Shown piece after piece: positions 6,296-12,216 of a stretch of DNA of 12,216 bases. Both the position numbers and the translations under genes were made by a program. Numbering within the stretch: the first letter of the stretch is position 1; every line of letters starts with the position of its first letter. The notes beneath the pieces are model-generated. The model worked only from the letters and a program-made list of their open reading frames with translations. It was not told the DNA's origin and ran no database searches. This stretch comes from Bacteroidota bacterium (GTDB taxonomy: Bacteria > Bacteroidota > Bacteroidia > Chitinophagales > Chitinophagaceae), in contig JAEZRL010000490.1 in the NCBI GenBank assembly GCA_023440945.1, forward strand, positions 1-12,216, given 5' to 3'.

Positions 6296-7156
6296 TCACT
6301 CACTCATATCGAGATAGAATGATTCTGCATTTTGATCAGGCGAATAACCAACCATTGCGCTCCAATCATTAGCCGCAACTTGCACACCCAAACGTAGACC
6401 TTTACCTGTTAAACCTTTTATTTTACTGCGACTGATAGCCCATTCAAACTTTTGAACATTTCCGGTTTGAACAACTGTTCCTACTTTAAAAAACTCGCTG
6501 ATATTTTGCGGGTCATAACTGAATGCTGCCTGGTCCTCACCGGAAAAATAATACGGATCAAGCCAGCCATCTAAAACAGTTCCTTCCAATAAAACTTCAT
6601 AACCGCCATTTTTAATTTCACCCGTTTGATAACCTGTGCCAATATTATTATCCGCATCAATATATACATCGTAAATATTACCCGCTGCTTTTGTTGTTTT
6701 TTGTTCAAAATACAAATAGACGTAATTGGCGTCGTAATCATATTTTGCCTGTATAAAATTACCCGAAGCTGCACCGGCTAAAACAACATTATGCGTAATG
6801 GTATCCCAGTCTGATAAAGAATTATCATCAAGCTTTACCGAAGATGTTTTAGCGATGTGCAAAACGGTTGATGCTTCAGCTTTTACGCCATCAGAAGAAG
6901 TTGCATAAAGCGTAGGAACGTACTTGCCTTTTCCGGGATAAGTATGTACCGGATTTTCTTCGGTTGAAGTGCTGCCGTCACCAAAGTCCCATTCATAACT
7001 TACTGCATTTCTTGATTCATTTTGAAAAGTAACAGTATTGCCTTCTACACTTATTTCATAGAAAACAAAAGGTGCCGGTTTTGCTGAATCTTTTTTACAG
7101 GAAATAAAACAGAAACAACCAAATGCAGCTATAATTATAAAAGGTAATTTTTTCAT
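6296..7156 (-). CDS. PKD-domain lipoprotein with CBM9/DOMON-like C-terminus, likely surface ligand-binding protein
   Basis: A 286-residue lipoprotein: signal peptide 1-19 with lipobox FISC, lipidated Cys20 followed by KKD. A PKD domain covers about 31-101, with the hallmark WDFGDGS at 56-62 and NPVHTY at 68-73. The C-terminal part (about 108-286) is beta-rich with LSDWD (114-118) and DVYIDADNNIGTGY (163-176), resembling CBM9/DOMON-like carbohydrate-binding folds; this last assignment is by motif and is less sure. It is the third gene after susC and susD, 57 bases past the susD stop, the place where SusE/SusF-like surface glycan-binding proteins are encoded. The inferred role is capturing the substrate at the cell surface for the SusCD complex. 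No catalytic motif is seen. The gene ends at a shared terminator. Confidence 0.88.
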   Translation of the reverse strand: MKKLPFIIIAAFGCFCFISCKKDSAKPAPFVFYEISVEGNTVTFQNESRNAVSYEWDFGDGSTSTEENPVHTYPGKGKYVPTLYATSSDGVKAEASTVLHIAKTSSVKLDDNSLSDWDTITHNVVLAGAASGNFIQAKYDYDANYVYLYFEQKTTKAAGNIYDVYIDADNNIGTGYQTGEIKNGGYEVLLEGTVLDGWLDPYYFSGEDQAAFSYDPQNISEFFKVGTVVQTGNVQKFEWAISRSKIKGLTGKGLRLGVQVAANDWSAMVGYSPDQNAESFYLDMSE

Positions 7157-7213
7157 AACAAATTTTTTATTCTCTTCAATTGACGAATTATTTTTTGTTT
7201 CAAATGGAAAACT

Positions 7214-8785
7214 TTATGGATTTTGTGTACATAAAGGATTGCTTTGCACTTCGTCGATTGGTATATAATAAATGATCCTGTTATCTGTTGGCTGAACAAT
7301 TATGTTATTATAACCCGATGGCTTTTTAGATAGATCAATATCCGTTTCTTTTAAACCTGGCAAATGATAACCCCAATAATCTCTCACCATCGGCATTTTA
7401 TTCCTGTATACATCAAAAGTTCTATGACCTTCGAAGGCTAGTTCAATTCTTCTTTCATTCAATACAACCTGCAAAGCCGTTGACCCGGTTGGAACTTTGC
7501 CATTGTATAAACTTGCTTCGAGGCCGCGATTCTTTCTTATCTCATCTATATCATCCAGTGCTTCTTTTACATTGCCCAGTTTTGCATTTGCCTCCGCCCT
7601 GTTCAGATACATTTCTGCTAAACGGAACATGATAGGAGAACTGAGCGTGGGGCTTCCATCCTGGAAAGAAAATTTAGTGATATAATAGGTTTCTATTCCA
7701 TTCTTTTTTATCATATTACCATCATCGTCTTTCAAAGGAACAATGTAACTCCAACGGACATCTTCTGGATGTTTGCTCATAAGATCACGGATAGAAGATG
7801 AAGCAAATTCTTCTCCCCAGCCGCTGTTACCATCAGAATAAATCATAGATGCAATAGAACCGAATTTACCATAATCATCTTTGTCTGTAAAAGCAATACA
7901 GAAAATGGTTTCGCTGCTGCTTGCCGCGTTAGCAAACATGGAAGGAAAGGCATCAGCGGAAGCAAGAGAAAATTTGCCGGAGTTGATAACTTTTGTTGCA
8001 TAATCTACAGCATTTTTGTTGTCATCCATGTAGAGATAAACTCTTGAAAGCAAAGCCCATGCAGCTTCTTTACTTGCATATTGAATACCACGTGACTGGT
8101 TCATCAAATCGGCGCCTTTTGTTGCATCTGCTATAACCTGCGCATATACTTCTTCAACGGTTGATCTTGCTTTTTGTGCAGGATCAGAAGTTGATGTTCT
8201 AAGGATAATTCCAGGAGCAGATTTATACTGCGTATAAGGTCTTGCAAAAAAACGTGTAAGATTAAAATGACAAAAAGCACGTAAAAAATAACACTCACCC
8301 AATAATTGCTGACGAGCAGGATCATCGGATGGATTTGCTTCTGCCGCTTCTATAACTGTGTTTGCATCGTTGATTATTTTATAAGAGATATACCAGAAAT
8401 ATCTTGTATTTGTTTGTGTGGGTGAATGATCAAGACTGAAGCTGTAAAACAGCGGATCTTCGGTAACCTGGCTGCAAACAATATCATCACTTGCAAAATC
8501 AGACAACTGGAAAAACTGTCGCAAATACATGTTGTTATCATCTGCAGTGCCATTAAACATAACATGATCTTTGAACAATGCATAAGCCCCGTTTACAGCA
8601 TTCGTTAAACCTTCCGTTGTGGAAGTAAGTACTTCGGTTGTAATGGAGTCGCTTGGCGTAACATCTTTTATACAACCTGATAATATAGATGCACTCATCA
8701 GCAGCAACACAAAAGCATTTCTCCATTTTTCTCTTTGCTGCATAGCTGTTGAAATTTTATAAATGAATTTTATACGTTTGTTCAT
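7214..8785 (-). CDS. SusD/RagB-family nutrient-binding outer membrane lipoprotein
   Basis: A 523-residue SusD/RagB protein, normal length for the family. The lipobox is ILSGC with Cys38. Family landmarks are TSTTEGLTNAVNGAYALF (residues 54-71), GECYFLRAFCHFNLTRFF (163-180, the TPR-like scaffold helix), MFRLAEMYLNRAEANAKLGN, and the C-terminal ERRIELAFEGHRTFDVYR. SusD proteins cap the SusC barrel from outside and hold the substrate, usually an oligosaccharide but sometimes peptides. The start at 8785 is 9 bases after the susC stop; Met15 (ATG 8743-8741) would give a more ordinary signal peptide and is a real alternative. It forms an operon with susC upstream and the PKD lipoprotein downstream. 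Substrate residues cannot be inferred. Confidence 0.95.
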   Translation of the reverse strand: MNKRIKFIYKISTAMQQREKWRNAFVLLLMSASILSGCIKDVTPSDSITTEVLTSTTEGLTNAVNGAYALFKDHVMFNGTADDNNMYLRQFFQLSDFASDDIVCSQVTEDPLFYSFSLDHSPTQTNTRYFWYISYKIINDANTVIEAAEANPSDDPARQQLLGECYFLRAFCHFNLTRFFARPYTQYKSAPGIILRTSTSDPAQKARSTVEEVYAQVIADATKGADLMNQSRGIQYASKEAAWALLSRVYLYMDDNKNAVDYATKVINSGKFSLASADAFPSMFANAASSSETIFCIAFTDKDDYGKFGSIASMIYSDGNSGWGEEFASSSIRDLMSKHPEDVRWSYIVPLKDDDGNMIKKNGIETYYITKFSFQDGSPTLSSPIMFRLAEMYLNRAEANAKLGNVKEALDDIDEIRKNRGLEASLYNGKVPTGSTALQVVLNERRIELAFEGHRTFDVYRNKMPMVRDYWGYHLPGLKETDIDLSKKPSGYNNIIVQPTDNRIIYYIPIDEVQSNPLCTQNP

Positions 8786-8794
8786 GACGATTCT

Positions 8795-11785
8795 TTAAAA
8801 TTTTACATCAATGTTTAAAAGATACTGATGGTTGTTGGGATATTTAAAATCACTCACACCAGGCGTTGTATAAATGTCGGCCTGGATAGTAGTTTGAGGA
8901 TCCTGTCCAAGAAACTTCGTAAAAGTGTAAACATTATCCGCAGCAACAGAAATCGCAATATTCTGCATGCCCAATTTTGCAGCAAAGGATTGAGGTAAGT
9001 TATAACTCAGGGTAATGTTGCGGATAGAGAAATAACTTCCGTCTTTTAAATATCTTGTTGAAGTTTCTGTTGAATTTGCAGAATTCTGCGGACTTGGATT
9101 GGTTGCAATATCACCGGGTTTAGTCCAGATGCTATAGCCAGATGGCAACACAAGTTGATTATAATAAGGCTCGTTGCCATCATTCATGGTGAAACGAAGA
9201 TCATTGCTGTAAACTTTATTTCCATACAAGAAATAAGTGCTGATCCCAAGCGATAAATTTTTATAAGTAAAAGTGTTGTTGAAACCGCCCTGGTATTTTG
9301 GCAACGCAGAACCAACCTCCTGTAAAGTAGCTTCTGCATAACGGGAAGTTGTTTCGACGGTTGTTGAACCATTCTCGCCCTTTATAACTTTTTCCCACAA
9401 AGGAGCACCTGTTTGTGCATCAACGCCTGCCCATACCGGCATGTAAAACTCATATAAGTTACCGCCATTGCGATAGATCTGAGAGATAGCCCACGAGCCT
9501 GTTTTTACAAATGTTGCTGGTAGTTTTTGCAGTTTATTTGTATTAAAGCTGATGTTGAAATCCATCGTCCAGTTAAAATTCCTGCCTTTTATATTTTGGG
9601 ATGATAGAGCGATCTCCACACCTTTGTTTACGATCTCCCCTGAGTTTTCCCATCTTGTTTCAAAACCGACAGACAAGGGCTGCGAAACTTGTAATAAAAG
9701 ATTTTTAGTGAGGTTGTGATATAGATCAACGGATAAAGAAACGCGGTTGAAAAAATCTGCATCAATACCAATATTTGTTTGATACTTACTCTCCCATGTT
9801 AAACCCGGACTTGGCAATTGAGATGGTGTTGCTGCAGAAGACGAATTGTACTGGGTACTGAGCGAATACAATCCAAGATAACGGGATGCGCCAATATCCT
9901 GCGTTCCCGTAACACCGTAACCGCCGCGAAGTTTCAGGTAATCAATGAACGAATTTCCTTTCATGAAATCTTCATTGCTTATAAGCCATCCGGCAGAGAT
10001 TGCAGGGAATGAACCATAACGTTTGTCTTTCTGAAAAGCGGTTGATCCATCAACTCTGTAAGAGCCAGTCAGGAAATATTTATTCTTATAACTGTAATTC
10101 ACCTGGGAGATATAAGAAAGAATAGCTGATTCATTATAATAACCATTCACACTTAAATTACTCGAAACAACATTCAATACTCTCAATCCAAATGGTAATC
10201 CTCTTCCGGAACCACCCAACGTTTCTGTTTTTCCACCTTCTAAAGCAATGCCTGCAAGACCGCTTATTTGATGATCACCTGTTCTGAAATTAAACTTTAA
10301 TAAATTGTTTGAAATACCACTATAAGAAAGAATATTGCTTTCATCCAAATAACCCGTTCCATGATATTGTCCTGCCACAACAGATGAATAATAACTACTG
10401 CTTTTACTGTAGCTTGCAGCTATCCTGTTGGTGCTTGAAAATGTAAGCCAATTAGTAATTTGGTAATTTAAATTCAAATCATAATTAGCATCATAACCTT
10501 TATAAGGATGATTGGAATTAGCAATGGTATGCAAAGGATTTATCTTATCTCTCGACCACCATTTAAAACTTGAATTACCATCAACATAGATCGGACTGCC
10601 TGAGCTATCGAAGGGATTATCCCATGGCAAATTCAGGAATGCATAATAAATATCATTGTAATCATAACTTCTTCCAGTTACACCGCTGATATTGATAGTA
10701 TTTGTAAGATCGAGTTTCGAATTAAAATGAATGGTTGATGAAGCTCTTAAATTCAGACGCTGGTAATTCGTGTTTTTAAATGTTCCATCTTCATTATAAT
10801 AAGAAGCAGAAAGGTAATAATCATTCTTACCTGTTCTGCCAGAAACCGCAACATAATAGTTCTGCATAAACGCAGGTTTGAAGATAGTTGTAAGCCAGTT
10901 GTGGTTCTGACTGTCAAGACTGAAAGGCCTTTCTGCATAAAATTTAAGGAGATCAATTTTATGAGAATTGCCTGTATCTGTTGGAATATAATCACGATAA
11001 AACTCTTTCTGATAATTGTACAATTCGCTTCCGGTCATCATATCGAGCTTACCAAAATCAGGCGTGCGAAAACCTGCAGAAGCTTTTACTTCAACAGATA
11101 TTTTATCTGATTTTGCTTTTTTTGTTGTAACCACGATAACACCTGCATTGGCTTGGGAACCGTACATCGCTGTTGCCGCTGCGTCTTTTAAAACCGTAAT
11201 ACTTTCCACATCGTTGGGATCAAAGTTGCCGCCAATAATTCCATCCACAACATATAGGGGTGATTGAGACGCATTGATTGAAGAAACACCTCTTAAGCGA
11301 ATTTCAGCACCCGCACCAGGTACACCCGAGCTATTTACCACTTGAAGCCCTGCAACTTTTCCCTGCAGCATGGATCCCACATCATTAGTGGTAACATCTT
11401 TTAGTTTATTTGCATCAACAACCGTAACAGAACTGGTAATTTCTCCGCGTTTCTTATTACTGTAACCGACCACCACAACTTCATTTAGGTCTTTATCTAC
11501 TTCCGTTAACGGAATCGTTAGATCATTTTCATTTGCGTTAACTATTACTTCTTTATCGGCAAAGCCAATAGAACTTATTTTCAGGGTTTGTACGCCGGGT
11601 GGGATTTCGATCCTGAAACTTCCGCTATCATCCGCGATAAATGATCTTCCATTTTTTATTTGAATGACTGCTTTGCTTACACTGCTTTGATCTTTTGCTG
11701 AAACGACTTTACCAGTAAGCGTTCGTGATTGTGCCAAAGTAAAAAAGCTTATCAGCAGCAAAGGAAGAAATACCAGTTTTTTCAT
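8795..11785 (-). CDS. SusC/RagA-family TonB-dependent outer membrane transporter
   Basis: A 996-residue TonB-linked outer membrane protein. Order: signal peptide 1-18 or so (ending TLAQS), a CarboxypepD_reg-like beta domain about 22-94 (LTGKVVSAKDQ ... GSFRIEIPPG), a TonB-box-like motif DLNEVVVVGY (99-108), a plug domain about 115-228 with LRGVSSINASQSPLYVVDG and SITVLKDAAATAMYG, then a 22-strand barrel rich in aromatic beta strands, ending LLNIDVKF with the terminal Phe typical of barrel assembly signals. There is no N-terminal secretin/TonB short domain, so it is not expected to signal to an anti-sigma factor, in line with the absence of sigma genes nearby. It imports a bound ligand through the outer membrane with the partner SusD. 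It is the first gene of the operon; no clear TAnnTTTG box was found upstream. Confidence 0.96.
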   Translation of the reverse strand: MKKLVFLPLLLISFFTLAQSRTLTGKVVSAKDQSSVSKAVIQIKNGRSFIADDSGSFRIEIPPGVQTLKISSIGFADKEVIVNANENDLTIPLTEVDKDLNEVVVVGYSNKKRGEITSSVTVVDANKLKDVTTNDVGSMLQGKVAGLQVVNSSGVPGAGAEIRLRGVSSINASQSPLYVVDGIIGGNFDPNDVESITVLKDAAATAMYGSQANAGVIVVTTKKAKSDKISVEVKASAGFRTPDFGKLDMMTGSELYNYQKEFYRDYIPTDTGNSHKIDLLKFYAERPFSLDSQNHNWLTTIFKPAFMQNYYVAVSGRTGKNDYYLSASYYNEDGTFKNTNYQRLNLRASSTIHFNSKLDLTNTINISGVTGRSYDYNDIYYAFLNLPWDNPFDSSGSPIYVDGNSSFKWWSRDKINPLHTIANSNHPYKGYDANYDLNLNYQITNWLTFSSTNRIAASYSKSSSYYSSVVAGQYHGTGYLDESNILSYSGISNNLLKFNFRTGDHQISGLAGIALEGGKTETLGGSGRGLPFGLRVLNVVSSNLSVNGYYNESAILSYISQVNYSYKNKYFLTGSYRVDGSTAFQKDKRYGSFPAISAGWLISNEDFMKGNSFIDYLKLRGGYGVTGTQDIGASRYLGLYSLSTQYNSSSAATPSQLPSPGLTWESKYQTNIGIDADFFNRVSLSVDLYHNLTKNLLLQVSQPLSVGFETRWENSGEIVNKGVEIALSSQNIKGRNFNWTMDFNISFNTNKLQKLPATFVKTGSWAISQIYRNGGNLYEFYMPVWAGVDAQTGAPLWEKVIKGENGSTTVETTSRYAEATLQEVGSALPKYQGGFNNTFTYKNLSLGISTYFLYGNKVYSNDLRFTMNDGNEPYYNQLVLPSGYSIWTKPGDIATNPSPQNSANSTETSTRYLKDGSYFSIRNITLSYNLPQSFAAKLGMQNIAISVAADNVYTFTKFLGQDPQTTIQADIYTTPGVSDFKYPNNHQYLLNIDVKF

Positions 11786-11865
11786 AAATGCCTATTAATA
11801 AGTTTTGGTAAATCAGGGAATGGATGTCAGTTTATAGTCTTGATTTGTCTAAGTTTTTCCGCAGC

Positions 11866-11890
11866 ATTACGGTTTGGCCAGCCTCGCAAT
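11866..11890. repeat. GC-rich imperfect hairpin upstream of susC
   Basis: ATTACG (11866-11871) and CGCAAT (11885-11890) can pair as six base pairs (one G-U on the minus-strand transcript) around a 13-base loop containing the palindrome TGGCCA. Its base composition differs from the surrounding AT-rich spacer. It may be an operator, a leader structure or part of a dispersed element. Confidence 0.3.
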
Positions 11891-11894
11891 CTTG

Positions 11895-11909
11895 TTAATT
11901 TGAAATTAA
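11895..11909. repeat. 15-base perfect palindrome in the susC upstream region
   Basis: TTAATTT-G-AAATTAA, with 7-base arms around a single centre base, about 110 bases upstream of the susC start and 139 upstream of the transporter start. The form fits a dimeric regulator site, but all-AT palindromes are easily produced by chance. Confidence 0.3.
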
Positions 11910-11982
11910 AGATAACGAAAGAAATAAAAACAAAAGAAAAATTGAAAAAGTTTTTTATAGTTATTTTGTTTTATATTCATCC

Positions 11983-12012
11983 TGCTTTTTTTATTATCAA
12001 TCAAAAAAAGCA
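11983..12012. repeat. 10-bp perfect inverted repeat before the DMT transporter gene
   Basis: TGCTTTTTTT (11983-11992) and AAAAAAAGCA (12003-12012) pair perfectly with a 10-base loop, ending 35 bases before the ATG at 12048. It may form a leader hairpin or an operator. The stem is mostly A-T, and no T-run follows directly to make it a standard terminator on the plus strand. Confidence 0.4.
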
Positions 12013-12047
12013 TCACATTTTTATTGCCATAACACTAAAACAACCGC

Positions 12048-12216
12048 ATGTTCAAAACCTCCAGGCTTTGGCTTTTTTATGCAATAATCACAACTGTTTT
12101 TTGGGGGATATGGGGCGCTTTTATTGAAATACCTGAAAAAGCCGGATTTCCTGCAACATTGGGTTACGTAGTATGGAGCATTACAATGATCCCTTGCGCA
12201 CTGGTCGCTTTAAAGA
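12048..12216 (+). CDS. DMT-superfamily (EamA-like) transporter, N-terminal part (3' end outside window)
   Basis: The frame is open from ATG 12048 to the window edge (56 full codons). It starts with MFKTSRLWLFYAIITTVFWGIWGAF, a first membrane helix with the FWGIWGAF-type signature of drug/metabolite transporter proteins, followed by a short loop (IEIPEKAGFPATLGY) and a second helix starting VVWSITMIPCALVAL. The family has about 10 helices and exports or imports small metabolites; the substrate is unknown. It is divergent from the susC operon and shares its intergenic region, so a functional link is possible but not shown. No strong ribosome site is seen, which is usual in this phylum. Confidence 0.8.
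   Translation, partial: MFKTSRLWLFYAIITTVFWGIWGAFIEIPEKAGFPATLGYVVWSITMIPCALVALK

Larger units (their letters stand above)
11786..12047. promoter_or_regulatory. Divergent intergenic region between the susC operon and the DMT transporter gene
   Basis: These 262 bases must hold promoters for both directions. They are AT-rich except for a GC-rich island at 11859-11890. Three inverted repeats stand out and are listed separately. No exact TAnnTTTG element was found on either strand, only near matches such as TATTTTG around 11963-11969 on the plus strand. No small gene is supported here. Confidence 0.5.

Noticed and set aside
11729..12127. 132-codon plus-strand open frame across the susC start and the intergenic region
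   Set aside because: It begins antisense to susC, ends inside the DMT transporter gene in another frame, and has low-complexity Lys/Phe/His-rich content without family features.
1..12216. CRISPR arrays, tRNA or rRNA genes, insertion sequences
   Set aside because: No regularly spaced repeats, cloverleaf-like segments, rRNA-like stretches, transposase frames or terminal inverted repeats with target duplications were seen.

Overview
The window looks like a chromosomal segment from a Bacteroidota bacterium, most likely of the Chitinophagaceae or a close relative. The reasons are a SusC/SusD outer-membrane pair with a PKD lipoprotein, AT-rich DNA, weak Shine-Dalgarno signals, Bacteroidota-type lipoboxes, and a Nif3/zinc-ribbon gene pair followed by an exported TPR protein. 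The family-level assignment is inference.

Layout. (1) Bases 1-2270, minus strand: a tightly packed series of an APC-family amino acid permease, an antitoxin, a ParE/RelE-type toxin and the N-terminal part of a Cys/Met-metabolism PLP enzyme that runs off the left edge. Gaps are 24, -7 and 9 bases, so the toxin-antitoxin pair sits inside what looks like one amino acid transport/metabolism transcript. (2) Bases 2271-2668, which hold no intact gene, contain on the minus strand a full-length but broken YefM/Phd-type antitoxin reading frame (two in-frame stops, no toxin beside it), plus a hairpin just before the permease start. (3) Bases 2669-6208, plus strand: a Nif3/DUF34 metal protein, a coiled-coil C4 zinc-ribbon protein closed by a strong intrinsic terminator, then an exported TPR-rich protein of unknown function. 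A second hairpin at 6238-6268 separates this strand from the convergent genes. (4) Bases 6296-11785, minus strand: a susC-susD-PKD lipoprotein operon for TonB-dependent uptake of an unknown, probably oligomeric, substrate. No glycoside hydrolase, sigma or anti-sigma gene accompanies it within the window. (5) Bases 11786-12216: a divergent intergenic region with three inverted repeats, then the start of a DMT/EamA-like membrane transporter on the plus strand.

How the genes may work together: the left operon would import an amino acid and process it through a PLP enzyme. The SusCD unit would bind a ligand at the cell surface through the SusD and PKD/CBM9-like lipoproteins and pass it through the SusC barrel. 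Nif3 and the zinc-ribbon protein are a recurrent pair of uncertain cellular role. The most notable hidden item is the decayed YefM antitoxin at 2352-2600. No rRNA, tRNA, CRISPR array or insertion sequence was seen.
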